64,000 bases of DNA from Prevotella lacticifex (GCF_019973375.1 NZ_BPTV01000001.1:2063104-2127103), one strand, 5' to 3'; shown: positions 36,686 through 46,831, counted from the first letter of the stretch. A program made the numbers and translations. The notes: generated from the sequence alone by a model not told the origin.

Positions 36686-39232
36686 ATGAGCAACGAAAGA
36701 TACGGCCACTTCGACGACCTTCACAGAGAGTACGTTATAACCAGTCCGCTGACCCCATGGCCATGGATAAACTACCTTGGCAATGAGGACTTCTTCTCAC
36801 TCATCAGCAATACGGCGGGAGGATACAGCTTCTATAAGGATGCCAAATTCCGCCGTATCACACGATACCGCTACAACAACGTGCCGATGGACAACGACGG
36901 CCGGTACTTCTACATCAAGGACGGCGACACGGTGTGGAACCCGGGATTCAAGCCCTGTCGCACACCGCTCGACTTCTACGAGTGTCGCCACGGCATGAAC
37001 TACACACGCATCACCGGACAGAAAAACGGGGTGGAGGCCAGTGTGCTCTTCTTCGTGCCGCTCCACAAGTGGTGCGAGGTGCAGAAGATGACGCTGACGA
37101 ACAACAGCAACGAGCAGAAAAGCCTGAGGGTGTTCTCTTTCGAGGAGTGGTGCCTATGGAACGCGGCCACCGATATGGAGAACTTCCAGCGCAACTTCTC
37201 GACGGGAGAAGTCGAGATTGAGGGCTCTACGATATACCACAAGACGGAATACCGCGAGCGCCGCAACCACTACGCTTTCTACCACGTCAACCAGCCGATA
37301 GCCGGATTCGACACCGATCGCGAGACGTTCATGGGACTGTACTCGGAGAAATCGATGCCCGATGCCGTCAGAGAGGGGCTCCCGCGCAACAGCCATGCCC
37401 ACGGATGGAGCCCCATAGCCAGCCACTGCATCGACGTGGATCTGAAACCGGGCGAGAAGAAGGATCTCATCTTCATACTTGGATACGTCGAAAATGAGCA
37501 GGAAAAGAAATGGATTGACGCGGCGGACGAGAAAGCTGGACGCGGCGACAAGGCTGAAACCTACGGCGAGGACGGTCTCGACAGGGTTATAAACAAAGCT
37601 AAGGCACATCAGCTCATAAGCGAATTAGACACCACAGAGAAAGTCGACGCGGCGTTCCGGGAACTCGGCGAATACTGGGACCGGCTGCTCGGAATATACC
37701 ACGTCAGCACTGGCAACGACAAACTCGACAGAATGGTGAACGTATGGAACCAGTACCAGTGCATGATAACATTCTGCATGAGCCGGTCGGCAAGCTTCTT
37801 CGAGAGCGGCATAGGACGGGGAATGGGATTCCGCGACTCTAACCAGGATCTCGTGGGATTCGTACATCAGATTCCTGAAAGGGCCCGGCAGAGGATTATA
37901 GACATAGCATCGACACAGTTCCCCGACGGAGGATGCTACCATCAGTACCAGCCGCTGACAAAACGGGGAAACAACGACATCGGAGGGGGATTCAACGACG
38001 ACCCCTGCTGGCTCATCTTCGGAACGGTGGCATATATCAAGGAGACGGGCGACTTTTCGATTCTCGACGAAATGGTGCCCTTCGACAATAAGCCGGGGAC
38101 GGAGAAAACGCTCTTCGAGCATCTCACAATATCGATGAACCACGTCGTAAACAATCTCGGTCCGCACAAGCTGCCGCTCATAGGAAGAGCCGACTGGAAC
38201 GACTGCATGAATCTCAACTGCTTCTCATGGGACCCCAACGAGAGTTTCCAGACAACAGAGAACAAGACGGAGGGAACAAAGGCCGAATCGCTGATGATTG
38301 CCGGGCTCTTCGTCTGCACCGGCAACGACTATATGGCTCTGTGTCAGGAGCTTGCGGATACAAAGCCAGACTTCAAGAGTGAGACTCTGAGCAGTTTCGA
38401 CTTTGCGGCCGAGGGACAGCGCATGCAGAAAGCCGTCGACAACATGAGCGATGCCGTGAAGACGGCAGGATGGGACGGAAAATGGTTCCTCAGGGCTTAC
38501 GACTTCTACGGCAAGAAGATTGGGTCGGACGAAAACCGCGAGGGAAAGATCTTCATCGAAAGCCAGGGATGGTGTACCATGGCCGGAATCGGACTCAAGG
38601 AGGGACTCTGCGACAAGGCTCTCGAATCGGTCAAGGAGCGCATGGACACACCGTTCGGCATAGTGCTGCAGAACCCTGCTTACACCCACTACTACGTGGA
38701 ATACGGCGAAATATCGAGCTATCCGGAGGGATACAAGGAGAACGCGGGAATCTTCTGCCACAACAACCCGTGGGTAATCATCGGAATGACGGTGGCCGGA
38801 CACGGCAACGACGCATGGGAGCACTACAAGAAAATACTGCCAAGCTACGTCGAGGAGAAATACCAGAGCCTGCATAAGGTGGAGCCGTACGTCAACTGTC
38901 AGATGGTGGCCGGAAAGGACTCGCCACGGCCGGGAGAGGGAAAGAACTCGTGGCTCACGGGTACTGCGGCATGGATGTGGTACACGGTGTCGGAATTCAT
39001 CCTCGGCATCAAACCCGACTACCGCGGTCTGCGCATCGACCCCTGTCTGCCGTCGACAGCCCGCGAATACACCGTGGAGAGGAAATTCCGCGGCGCCAAC
39101 TACAAGATTCATATCACCAACCCCCATGGCGCCGAGAAGGGCGTAAAGAGCATTACCGTCGACGGAAAACCGGTTGAGGGCAATCTCGTTCCAGCCGCAC
39201 CGGGAGAGCACATCGTTGAGGTGGTGATGTAG
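36686..39232 (+). CDS. GH94 glycoside phosphorylase, cellobiose phosphorylase-like
   Basis: A cytoplasmic inverting phosphorylase of 848 residues, no signal peptide. The GH94 active-site segment GRADWNDC places the catalytic Asp at about 503. [33 protein letters not shown] (start YHQYQPL) and [10 protein letters not shown] match cellobiose phosphorylases more than chitobiose or cellodextrin types. It would release glucose 1-phosphate and glucose from cellobiose and phosphate. Substrate assignment is by motif similarity. No transporter or cellulase gene lies beside it. Confidence 0.88.
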   Translation: MSNERYGHFDDLHREYVITSPLTPWPWINYLGNEDFFSLISNTAGGYSFYKDAKFRRITRYRYNNVPMDNDGRYFYIKDGDTVWNPGFKPCRTPLDFYECRHGMNYTRITGQKNGVEASVLFFVPLHKWCEVQKMTLTNNSNEQKSLRVFSFEEWCLWNAATDMENFQRNFSTGEVEIEGSTIYHKTEYRERRNHYAFYHVNQPIAGFDTDRETFMGLYSEKSMPDAVREGLPRNSHAHGWSPIASHCIDVDLKPGEKKDLIFILGYVENEQEKKWIDAADEKAGRGDKAETYGEDGLDRVINKAKAHQLISELDTTEKVDAAFRELGEYWDRLLGIYHVSTGNDKLDRMVNVWNQYQCMITFCMSRSASFFESGIGRGMGFRDSNQDLVGFVHQIPERARQRIIDIASTQFPDGGCYHQYQPLTKRGNNDIGGGFNDDPCWLIFGTVAYIKETGDFSILDEMVPFDNKPGTEKTLFEHLTISMNHVVNNLGPHKLPLIGRADWNDCMNLNCFSWDPNESFQTTENKTEGTKAESLMIAGLFVCTGNDYMALCQELADTKPDFKSETLSSFDFAAEGQRMQKAVDNMSDAVKTAGWDGKWFLRAYDFYGKKIGSDENREGKIFIESQGWCTMAGIGLKEGLCDKALESVKERMDTPFGIVLQNPAYTHYYVEYGEISSYPEGYKENAGIFCHNNPWVIIGMTVAGHGNDAWEHYKKILPSYVEEKYQSLHKVEPYVNCQMVAGKDSPRPGEGKNSWLTGTAAWMWYTVSEFILGIKPDYRGLRIDPCLPSTAREYTVERKFRGANYKIHITNPHGAEKGVKSITVDGKPVEGNLVPAAPGEHIVEVVM

Positions 39233-39261
39233 AACCGACGGAAAGGAGCAGAAAAAAGAGT

Positions 39262-39699
39262 ATGATTCCAACGGTTGCTACATTAATAATCGTCGCGGCG
39301 ATCATCGTAGTGGCAATAGTCCACAGCATACGCACCAGAGACTACGAGCCCGAGAAGAAGCCCGTTGCCGACGAGCGTATGACCGTGGAGGAGGCCGGAG
39401 AGCTGTACTCCGACGGTGAGCTCACGACAAAAGCCGGATACCTGCACTACACGCTCACGGAGGCTTACGAGGCCGGCGACGGAACCACGGGGCCTTTCGT
39501 GGGATATGTGAGGCCCGATGCCCAGCACGACGGCACACTGCTCATCTACGACAGTAACGACGATATAAGAGGAAAGGTGGAGGCACAGAGCGAATACTAC
39601 GCCGCGCTGCTCAACCGGAGGCATGCCAACTGCTATGGATTCGTGGCGAAAGGCGACTCCGACGGCTGCCACGGCGAGGTGTGCCTCAGAAAGATATAA
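39262..39699 (+). CDS. Single-pass membrane-anchored protein, unknown
   Basis: 145 residues: N-terminal helix (about 3-24, TVATLIIVAAIIVVAIVHSI) and a soluble Asp/Glu/Tyr-rich domain (DGTLLIYDSND, HANCYGFVAKGD) with two cysteines near the end. Not recognised. It lies 30 bp after the phosphorylase gene and 18 bp before aroC, so is probably in one transcript. Confidence 0.65.
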   Translation: MIPTVATLIIVAAIIVVAIVHSIRTRDYEPEKKPVADERMTVEEAGELYSDGELTTKAGYLHYTLTEAYEAGDGTTGPFVGYVRPDAQHDGTLLIYDSNDDIRGKVEAQSEYYAALLNRRHANCYGFVAKGDSDGCHGEVCLRKI

Positions 39700-39717
39700 T
39701 AATAAACAGAAAACAGA

Positions 39718-40812
39718 ATGCGAAATACATTTGGCAACATATTCCGGCTGACAACATTCGGCGAAAGCCACGGCGAGGCCGTTGGCGGTGTCGTCGACGG
39801 AATGCCGGCGGGAATAGACATCGACATTGATTTTATTCAGACCGAGCTCGACAGGCGCCGGCCGGGGCAAAGCAGGATAACGACGGGACGAAAGGAACCC
39901 GACAGAATAGAAATTCTCAGCGGGGTCTTCGAGGGAAAATCGACGGGGACACCGATAGGATTCATCGTCCGCAACACCAACCAGCACAGTCAGGACTACG
40001 AGAACCTGCGCTGTCTCTTCCGCCCGTCGCACGCCGACTACACTTACTATAGCAAGTACAACATACGCGACCACAGAGGCGGCGGACGGTCGTCGGCACG
40101 CGTGACGATAGCAAGAGTAGTGGGAGGAGCACTGGCTAAACTCGCACTGAGAAAGCTGAATATAGCCATCACGGCCTACACCGAGCAGGTGGGAACGCTG
40201 ACGGTGGGCCGCGACTACCGCAGTCTCGACCTCACGAAAACGGAAACAAACATCGTCAGATGTCCCGACAGTGCTAAGGCAAAGGAAATGGAGGAGCTCA
40301 TAGCGGAGGTGAAAGCTGAGGGCGACACCATCGGCGGTATCGTGGCTTGCGTCGTTAAGGGATGTCCAGTGGGACTCGGCGAACCGGAATTCGGGAAACT
40401 GCACGCGCAGCTCGGAGCGGCAATGCTCGGAATAAACGCCGTGAAGGGTTTCGAATATGGCGACGGATTCAATATGGCCGGAAAGAGGGGCTCGGAGGTG
40501 AACGACATCTTCGTGGCCACGGCTGACGGCGAAGGACAGCAACCGACAATAACAACCAAAACGAACCACAGCGGCGGCATTCAGGGCGGACTGAGCAACG
40601 GTGAGGACATCTTCTTCCGAGTGGCGTTCAAGCCCGTGGCTACAATCCTGCGCGAACAGCCCACCGTCGATCTCGAGGGCAATCCCACAATAATGAAAGC
40701 ACGAGGGCGCCACGATCCATGCGTGGTGCCCAGAGCCGTACCGATAGTCGAGGCTATGGCCGCTATGGTCATACTCGACAATTATCTCATGAATAAAACC
40801 GTGAGACTATAA
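39718..40812 (+). CDS. aroC: Chorismate synthase
   Basis: Makes chorismate from EPSP, the last shared step to aromatic amino acids, with reduced FMN. 364 residues, with the three family signatures: [19 protein letters not shown] near 14-32, [11 protein letters not shown] near 124-134 and [13 protein letters not shown] near the end. Complete. Confidence 0.97.
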   Translation: MRNTFGNIFRLTTFGESHGEAVGGVVDGMPAGIDIDIDFIQTELDRRRPGQSRITTGRKEPDRIEILSGVFEGKSTGTPIGFIVRNTNQHSQDYENLRCLFRPSHADYTYYSKYNIRDHRGGGRSSARVTIARVVGGALAKLALRKLNIAITAYTEQVGTLTVGRDYRSLDLTKTETNIVRCPDSAKAKEMEELIAEVKAEGDTIGGIVACVVKGCPVGLGEPEFGKLHAQLGAAMLGINAVKGFEYGDGFNMAGKRGSEVNDIFVATADGEGQQPTITTKTNHSGGIQGGLSNGEDIFFRVAFKPVATILREQPTVDLEGNPTIMKARGRHDPCVVPRAVPIVEAMAAMVILDNYLMNKTVRL

Positions 40813-40850
40813 TCCGTGAATGATAAGAGCTGATGGGTGATGATAATTGG

Positions 40851-40895
40851 CCAGCTGACGGATAATGCCGATTAGCCAGCTGACGGATAATGCCG
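40851..40895. repeat. 25-bp direct repeat
   Basis: CCAGCTGACGGATAATGCCG occurs twice (40851 and 40876) just after aroC. No function is evident. Confidence 0.7.
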
Positions 40896-40907
40896 GTTAA
40901 TAAGCAT

Positions 40908-40944
40908 TACGGCCGCAGACTTGTTAACAAGACCTGCGGCCGTA
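40908..40944. terminator. Hairpin between convergent aroC and pyrD
   Basis: An 11-bp perfect stem (40908-40918 TACGGCCGCAG with 40934-40944) encloses a second palindrome CTTGTTAACAAG. It may act in both directions, though no T run follows on either side. Confidence 0.6.
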
Positions 40945-40974
40945 GTAGGACCGGTAGCCATAGCCACCCCGCTC

Positions 40975-41883
40975 TTATCTCACTACACCGATAATCTCCG
41001 ACAGACTCTTACATCCGTGACGGTCAAGCCAAGTGCTGATACCGTCACGGATTTTTATTGTAGCCGTAGGATCTATGAAATTGGCCGTACCAACCTCGAT
41101 AGCCGTAGCACCGGCCATAAAGAACTCTATAGCGTCCTCAGCAGTCATGATACCGCCAAGGCCTACCACGGGAATATTCACGGCATGGGCCACATCGTAG
41201 ACCATACGGACGGCAACGGGTTTCACGGCAGGACCACTCAGGCCACCGGTGCGGATGCTCAGCTTGGGACAGCGGTGCTCAATGTCGATGGCCATACCCA
41301 TAAGGGTGTTGATGAGCGATACGGCGTCGGCGCCCTCAGCCTCACAAGCCTTGGCAATGGAGCTGACATCGGTGACATTGGGCGAGAGCTTCACAATCAT
41401 CGTCTTATGGTAGGCAGCACGGACGGCACGGACAACGCTCGACGCACCCTCACAGGTCACACCGAAAGCCATTCCACCATCCTTAACATTCGGACAGCTG
41501 ATGTTCACCTCGATGGCAGGAATACGGTCCAGAGCGTCAATACGGCGGGCACACTCGGCATAATCGGCTGGACTGCTGCCACTGACGTTCACAATCATAT
41601 TCGTGTCGATGTCCTTAATCTGAGGATAGATATTCTTAACGAAATAGTCGACACCCTTATTCTGCAAACCCACACAGTTGAGCATGCCCTGGGCCGTCTC
41701 GGCCATTCGCGGATAGTCGTTGCCCTCGCGGGGATGGAGGGTGGTGCCCTTGACGATGATGCCGCCGATACCGTCGAGAGGAACAAGGTCGGCAAACTCT
41801 AAGCCATAACCAAATGTACCGCTGGCAGTCATCACCGGATTCTTCAGTCGGAGGTTATTTATCTTTACATTTAAATCAGCCAT
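40975..41883 (-). CDS. pyrD: Dihydroorotate dehydrogenase, class 1B catalytic subunit
   Basis: Oxidises dihydroorotate to orotate in pyrimidine synthesis using FMN. 302 residues with [10 protein letters not shown] near 24-33, the [11 protein letters not shown] loop carrying the catalytic cysteine (class 1 type), and [13 protein letters not shown] plus a C-terminal FMN phosphate site (AIEVGTANF). Being class 1B it needs PyrK, whose gene precedes it by 27 bp. Confidence 0.96.
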   Translation of the reverse strand: MADLNVKINNLRLKNPVMTASGTFGYGLEFADLVPLDGIGGIIVKGTTLHPREGNDYPRMAETAQGMLNCVGLQNKGVDYFVKNIYPQIKDIDTNMIVNVSGSSPADYAECARRIDALDRIPAIEVNISCPNVKDGGMAFGVTCEGASSVVRAVRAAYHKTMIVKLSPNVTDVSSIAKACEAEGADAVSLINTLMGMAIDIEHRCPKLSIRTGGLSGPAVKPVAVRMVYDVAHAVNIPVVGLGGIMTAEDAIEFFMAGATAIEVGTANFIDPTATIKIRDGISTWLDRHGCKSLSEIIGVVR

Positions 41884-41910
41884 AATACAGAAAATAATTT
41901 TACAATATTT

Positions 41911-42687
41911 CTACCATAACAGTTTCTGAATGTCGAACACTGGACCGTCCTGGCATACCCGCAGATTGCCCTCGGTGGTCTTCTCCACACAGCAGAGACA
42001 GGCACCAAGACCGCAGGCCATCATGTTCTCCAACGATGCCTCACAGGCTGTGCCGGTCTTGCGGGCGTAAGCAGCCACGGCTTTCATCATCGGCGTGGGA
42101 CCGCACATCGAAATGCGGGTGAACACCTCACGGCTCAAAACGGAGTGATTGGTAACAAAGCCACGCTCACCGGCACTGCCGTCCTCAGTGGTTACATAGA
42201 CGTTGCCCAAGTTCTTGAACAGATCGAGTTCCAAGAGCTCAGATGCCGTGCGGGCACCAAGGAGGAACGACACGCGGGCACCACGATCCTTGGCTTCACG
42301 ACCGAAGAAAAGCAACGGCGCTATGCCCACACCGCCGCCGACAAGCAGCAGACTCTCGTCTGACGAGCTGGGAAGGGTAAAACCATTACCCAATGGAAGA
42401 AGACAGTTGACAACATCGCCGCTGCCCAATCCCGCCAATGTACGGGTGCCGTCGCCCACAAGAGCCACAAGGAGCCACAGCTCGTTGCGCGAGCGGTCAA
42501 CATAGTTGATGGAGATTGGACGGCGAAGGAATGTCGACGGCGAATGGTCGATGCGCACCTCCACAAACTGACCCGGAATCATCTCTGGCAAAGCAGCCGG
42601 GGAAGTAAGCTTGAGGAGAATGTGGCGGTCACTCAATCGCTCATTTGAGACAACCGTCAGATCGAGAAGATACTTTTTCATTTTCAA
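41911..42687 (-). CDS. pyrK: Dihydroorotate dehydrogenase electron transfer subunit
   Basis: Passes electrons from PyrD to NAD through FAD and a [2Fe-2S] cluster. 258 residues: ferredoxin-reductase-like FAD domain (LRRPISINYVD near 54-64), NAD domain (GGGVGIAPLLFFGRE), and C-terminal cluster cysteines in CGLGACLCCVE...RVCQDG. Preceded by a long leader containing a tandem array. A second ATG two codons in is equally possible. Confidence 0.95.
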   Translation of the reverse strand: MKMKKYLLDLTVVSNERLSDRHILLKLTSPAALPEMIPGQFVEVRIDHSPSTFLRRPISINYVDRSRNELWLLVALVGDGTRTLAGLGSGDVVNCLLPLGNGFTLPSSSDESLLLVGGGVGIAPLLFFGREAKDRGARVSFLLGARTASELLELDLFKNLGNVYVTTEDGSAGERGFVTNHSVLSREVFTRISMCGPTPMMKAVAAYARKTGTACEASLENMMACGLGACLCCVEKTTEGNLRVCQDGPVFDIQKLLW

Positions 42688-42748
42688 CTTAAATATCTGT
42701 TATGAAATACCTTAAATATCTGTTTTAAATTCCTAGAATTCAATTATC

Positions 42749-42977
42749 AGATACCGAATTATCTGTCCGCAAGATACCGAATTATCTGTCCGCAAGATAC
42801 CGAATCGTCTGTCCGTGAGATAGCGGATTATCTATCCACAAGATACCGGATCGTCTTTCCGCGAGATAGCGGATTATCTATCCACAAGATACCGGATCGT
42901 CTGTCCGTGAGATAACGGATTATCTATCCACAAGATAGCGGATTATCTGTCCGCAAGATACCGGATTATCTGTCTTC
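42749..42977. repeat. 23-bp palindrome array upstream of pyrK
   Basis: About ten units of AGATAnCGGATTATCT (16-bp imperfect palindrome) plus a 7-nt spacer (GTCCGCA, ATCCACA, GTCCGTG and similar). On the minus strand each unit could form a small AGATA/TATCT hairpin in the pyrK leader RNA. Three spacers read CTATCCACA, one base from the DnaA box TTATCCACA (42832, 42878, 42924). Confidence 0.9.
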
Positions 42978-42988
42978 GAATTCCGATG

Positions 42989-42996
42989 CAAAAATA
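42989..42996 (-). promoter_or_regulatory. Candidate proximal promoter of pyrKD
   Basis: Minus-strand TATTTTTG just upstream of the 23-bp array; the -33 is weak. It would place the whole array in a leader of about 295 nt. Confidence 0.5.
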
Positions 42997-43082
42997 ATCA
43001 TTTTTTTCCGATTACGTTAATCTTTCCCCTTAATCTTCGCACCAGTGTGCTTATGCTCCTTTAGTTTCTCTTGTTTCTATGG

Positions 43083-43276
43083 CTGCCTATAGCTGTCTAT
43101 GGCTCCATCTGATTGCCTATAGCTGCCTATGATTGCCTACCGCTGCCTATGAATACCTATCACTTCCTATGATTGCCTATCTCCACCTATGATTGCCTAT
43201 CGCTGCCTATAGCTCCCTATTGCCTATCGTCTCCTATGGCCCCTATGATTGCCTATCGTCCCCTATGGCCCCTATC
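43083..43276. repeat. CCTAT-word repeats, about 10-bp period
   Basis: CCTAT recurs about twenty times with five-base fillers such as GATTG, CGCTG, AGCTG and GGCCC. A low-complexity microsatellite; no coding potential. Confidence 0.85.
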
Positions 43277-43352
43277 TCCCAAGTCTTCTATGATTGTCGT
43301 AGCGGCCGGACCGCCCGTGAAAGAAGTTGTAAGAAGATTCCTCTTCCGTGCG

Positions 43353-43383
43353 CAAAGGTAGCAAACATAATCCCCGATTCCAA
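43353..43383 (-). promoter_or_regulatory. Distal promoter with the TTTGGAATCGG motif
   Basis: Minus-strand -33 TTTGGAATCGG (CAA on plus strand 43381-43383) and -7 TACCTTTG (43353-43360), 20-bp spacer. The upstream block AAATTTGGAATCGG matches the promoter repeats at 11519 and 49926. It points toward pyrK, 670 bp away. Confidence 0.65.
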
Positions 43384-43442
43384 ATTTTGGCTTTTTATTG
43401 CCGTTAAAATCAGTTAACTGCGACCCATAAACATCACTTTTC

Positions 43443-43505
43443 CATATTTATCGTTTACACGAGGCATATTTATCGTTTACGCGAGGCATATTTATCGCAT
43501 ATGAG
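43443..43505. repeat. Short 22-23 bp tandem repeat
   Basis: About three units of CATATTTATCGTTTACRCGAGG-type sequence (unit core ATATTTATCGTTTAC). The last unit decays into GCATATGAGGCGCATAAATATC, which is partly its inverse. Confidence 0.75.
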
Positions 43506-43539
43506 GCGCATAAATATCACTTCTGCTATTTCAAACAAT

Positions 43540-43790
43540 CGGGCAGGAGGTAACCACTAATCTATGGGCCTCGGCTTTAGCTGTAGCCTTCCCACTATGA
43601 GGGCGACTTAGAGACTTACACCCATTATGACATGCACTTGCCGGGCGGACAGCGAAACCACCACCCTAATTCAGGGTAGCGGTTCCGACCACAAAAGCAA
43701 AACAACTTTAGTCAACTGGCAGGAGCAAACAGGGTACCTATAAACAAGTTGCGAGGCACCACTATTTGCTAAGTGGAGAAAGGTCATTAC
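43540..43790. other. Unexplained segment with several hairpins
   Basis: A non-repetitive, GC-normal stretch inside the island. Hairpins visible include AACC..ACCCT/AGGGT..GGTT around 43660-43692 and GGCT/AGCC with TGGG/CCCA near 43566-43600. It has no convincing reading frame. It could be a structured RNA or the relic of a mobile element; strand is undecided. Confidence 0.35.
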
Positions 43791-43796
43791 TAATTG

Positions 43797-44352
43797 GCTC
43801 CGCCACTTGCGTCGCGGTGTCGCGGTGTCGCGTAAGGCCGTTTCCGTCACGAAACAGAAAGAAGGCTAAAAATGAGACTATAGAATGAAATATATTTATA
43901 TTATATATACTAAATATTATTTAATATATTAATTATCAATATTTTATATTAATATAAATATCTTCCTTTTTATTTACGTTTTGTTCTTCAGTGCATCAGA
44001 TACCTATAAACGTGGCGGTGTGGCACTTGCGTAACAGCGTAACAGCGTAACAGCGTAACACCGTAACATAAGGTGCATTCCGACATGCGGCACGATAAAG
44101 ACCAAAAATGAGACTATAGAATGAAATATATTTATATTATAAAATACTATAATATTATTAATATATTAATTATCAATATATTATATTAAGATTAATAATT
44201 TCTTCTTTGTTTACATTTATCATTTAGCCGACATCGGAATACACCTTATGTTACGGTGTTACGGTGTTATGCTGTTACGTTCATTGCTGATTGGTTTCGC
44301 CACTTGCGCCACAACGCCACAACGCCACACCGCCACATAAGGTGCATTCTGC
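43797..44352. repeat. AT-rich blocks flanked by 8-bp word repeats
   Basis: Two about 100-bp AT-rich blocks (43868-43965 and 44103-44205, 235 bp apart) begin with the same AAAAATGAGACTATAGAATG. Between and around them are three plus-strand runs starting CACTTGCG: (TCGCGGTG)2, (TAACAGCG)3 then TAACACCG, and (CCACAACG)2 then CCACACCG. The last two end ACATAAGGTGCATTC. An inverted copy of the TAACA run lies at 44228-44280, so the second AT block has inverted flanks. Confidence 0.85.
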
Positions 44353-44651
44353 GCACGAGGGGGATGGAAAAAGGCATAGTAAGAGGGATAACTTTCTATC
44401 GTCTCGAAAATATGGATCCTCTAAAACAGAGCCAACCAATAAAGGATGTCGCGACTCGCGACTCCATGCTTTGCCTCAGGTACCCCCGCAAATCACCGTA
44501 AACTTAAAACAGTAATGGGTCGGGCAAATAGCCGACGCCCTTGATCTCGATAAAATCTCAACACATAATCATCAATAGAACCATTCCATAACAATGAAGA
44601 CCCACCCCTAACCATCATAGAAATCATTTCATAGGGGGCGAAAATCCACCG

Positions 44652-44985
44652 CATAACCATCAAGGGAGCAAACGAATAACGATGAAAGCCTCACCGCATA
44701 ACCATCAAGGGAGCAAACGAATAACGATGAAAGCCTCACCGCATAACCATCAAGGGAGCCAACGAATAACGATGAAAGCCTCACCGCATAACCATCAAGG
44801 GAGCCGACGAATAACGATGAAAGCCTCACCGCATAACCATCAAGGGAGCCGTCGAATAACGATGAAAGCCTCACCGCATAACCATCAAGGGAGCCATCGA
44901 ATAAAGATGAAAGCCTCACCGCATAACCATCAAGGGAGCCGTCGAATAACGATGAAAGCCTCACTAACTAACCATCACTGGGAGC
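44652..44985. repeat. 45-bp minisatellite, about seven copies
   Basis: Copies start at 44656 and every 45 bp to 44926; flanking degenerate copies extend both ways. Core ACCATCAAGGGAGC...CGAATAACGATGAAAGCC. Because 45 is a multiple of three, both strands stay open (15-residue repeats such as MKASPHNHQGSRRIT), but there is no start context, and the frames are judged non-coding. Confidence 0.9.
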
Positions 44986-45062
44986 CATTCGCAGGACAAC
45001 GAAAGATTGACAGCCCAACCATCACTGAGACCATATCATAGATGCTAAAGCCTCAAAACAAG

Positions 45063-45641
45063 TTACTTCTTGGGGACGAACGTCTCACATGTCTGGTCAT
45101 CATAGATAACTAAAATCTGCTGCACAGACCGACGAATATTGTTAATATATTTCGTAGTAACTATATTCGGATTCTGAGCCCCATTTTGGCCGTATCGGCC
45201 CTGTGCGGTCATTGGTTGCTGACCACGAGCGGAAGAACCTGTAGAGGTCGGAGAGGCAGACCGCAATGCCGACGGAGCAGCGGCCGGCGACGGTGACGAA
45301 CCGGAATCAGCAGGAGGAACATCACCAGTCGACTCCGATGAAGACGAAGAAGGGTAGGAAGGATCATTAGCATCGCCAAAATCGATGAAAGCCTCACCCT
45401 GACTCTTAGCCGGAGCTGACGATGAACCCGTATCGTTGAACATCGGACCCACACCGTCGATGAGCCAACTGTAGTTAAGAGTAGGGTATTTATCCTTTAT
45501 GGCCTTGATGGTATTCAGGGTGACCTTAGTGCGCTTAGAGAAGATGCTACTAAGGGTAGCCGACGAAATTCCTAAAAAATCAGCGAAGACCTGCTGGTTC
45601 ATGTGCTGACTCTCCATAAGCTCTTTTATACGTTCTTCCAT
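45063..45641 (-). CDS. HTH (XRE-like) regulator with low-complexity linker
   Basis: 192 residues. The N-terminal helix-turn-helix (about 10-60: NQQVFADFLGISSATLSSIF) is followed by LDGVGPMF-like LIDGVGPMFND, a Ser/Pro/Ala-rich linker (about 75-145) and a conserved-looking C-terminal RRSVQQILVIYDDQTCETFVP. Bacteroidetes carry many such regulators; the target is unknown. It is the only gene between the two repeat-rich gaps at 42.7 and 45.6 kb, and repeated TTTACAAnnCTAAATTAG sites lie in its upstream gap. Confidence 0.8.
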   Translation of the reverse strand: MEERIKELMESQHMNQQVFADFLGISSATLSSIFSKRTKVTLNTIKAIKDKYPTLNYSWLIDGVGPMFNDTGSSSAPAKSQGEAFIDFGDANDPSYPSSSSSESTGDVPPADSGSSPSPAAAPSALRSASPTSTGSSARGQQPMTAQGRYGQNGAQNPNIVTTKYINNIRRSVQQILVIYDDQTCETFVPKK

Positions 45642-45691
45642 TGCTTCTATGACTGAAAATGGTTCACAAAACCGATTATACTATGATTTTA

Positions 45692-45723
45692 CAAAGGTAA
45701 AGAGAATATTTTAGAGTACAAAA
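45692..45723 (-). promoter_or_regulatory. Promoter of the HTH gene
   Basis: Minus-strand -33 TTTTG (45719-45723) and -7 TACCTTTG (45692-45699), 19-bp spacer, 51 bp upstream of the start codon. Confidence 0.8.
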
Positions 45724-45775
45724 TAAAATGAGAAGAAATTTAGAATTTAAGAAATTAAATATCAAAAGCAAGATT

Positions 45776-46190
45776 GTTACATATCTAAATCGCAGAGTGA
45801 GCAATTTAGATTTATAACTACAAACCTAAATTAGTATGATAAAGCCTTTACAAAGGGTTTTTAAAGCGGATTTTTCCAATAAACTGGGTATCTTTAGGTA
45901 TTTACACGCATACAAGCCGATTATCGGGGCAAATATACGCTTTTAACATATAAAGGACTCTAAACCCAACTAATAATTTTGCATAAAATCTAATAAAAGG
46001 TTGGTTACCAACTATTTAATAGGGAATAAACGGCACGTATAAATATACAAAGACATATTCTATATGTTAACATTTATATTTTGATTTCGTAATTTACAAG
46101 TCTATGTGCAGTTTGTAAATCACAACATTAAGGTTTACAATACTAAATAATAGGGTACCGATTTACCTTTTTACAACTCTAAATTAGAAT
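45776..46190. promoter_or_regulatory. Repeated TTTACAAnnCTAAATTAG sites
   Basis: Best copies are at 45818-45834, 46134-46151 and 46169-46187 on the plus strand, a minus-strand copy at 45801-45818, and weaker ones at 45776 and 46092. They lie upstream of the HTH gene and could be its operators. The base is AT-rich, so chance contributes. Confidence 0.4.
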
Positions 46191-46831
46191 CTTAAATGAA
46201 AACATTTGTGAAATGTAAATATCAGGCCCTAAAATTCAAGCGCTTTTATCATTTCTCGTTTATTCTGAGCGACGGCCCACGGAGCCTTCAAATACGCGAT
46301 TTTCGGGCTATGTAAAAATGGATTAACCCCACTAAAAAACAGCGAGTTAACCCCTAAAATCTATGTCACGGAAAGCCGAAAAAGAGGTTGAAAGAGACTC
46401 AAAAACGGCAAAAATCCGACCGAAAGTGAACTTTTTTCTGCTGTTCTACTGCTGTTTTCGGGTGAGATTCAGTGATTGTGAGATGGCGAAACCAGCGTTT
46501 CAGACTCTTATCGGATGGGAAATTCAGTCGGTTCAGCCACATGCCCCTCCAATCAGAAAATCCGATTCACTGTCAGAGCCCTCCCACGAACGCCGAACAA
46601 CAGTAGTTGCCGAAGCGGGAACGAGGGTGCCTGAGCCCCTTTGGGCGGGGTATCGGGAACAAAAAGCAAGAGCTGCGGGGAGGCAGACGAGAGCAGCAAG
46701 CAAAACGGAAGTAGCTGTCGGAGCCGAACGAAACCGCGGGGGAACGGGCAGCAGAAGTAACGGAAGCTAAACGAAAATGCCGAGAGACTGGAGTGCTGCC
46801 GTGCCCGAGTGGAACACTATGGCCGAGACGG

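Larger units (their letters stand above)
42688..45062. other. Gene-free repeat island, 2.4 kb
   Basis: No convincing coding sequence. From left to right: a 23-bp palindrome array, CCTAT-word repeats, a 22-23 bp repeat, a 250-bp structured-looking segment, two 100-bp AT-rich blocks flanked by 8-bp tandem words, and a 45-bp minisatellite. The 45-bp unit keeps both strands open and produces artefact reading frames. Confidence 0.8.

Noticed and set aside
42749..42977. CRISPR array
   Set aside because: Spacers are only 7 nt and mostly alike, units are short, and no cas gene is near.
44629..45041. Overlapping 111- and 119-residue frames of 15-residue repeats
   Set aside because: They arise because a 45-bp minisatellite stays open on both strands; there is no promoter or start context.
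46363..46770. A 135-codon plus-strand frame
   Set aside because: Composition is skewed and it has no recognisable domain, promoter or ribosome binding site.
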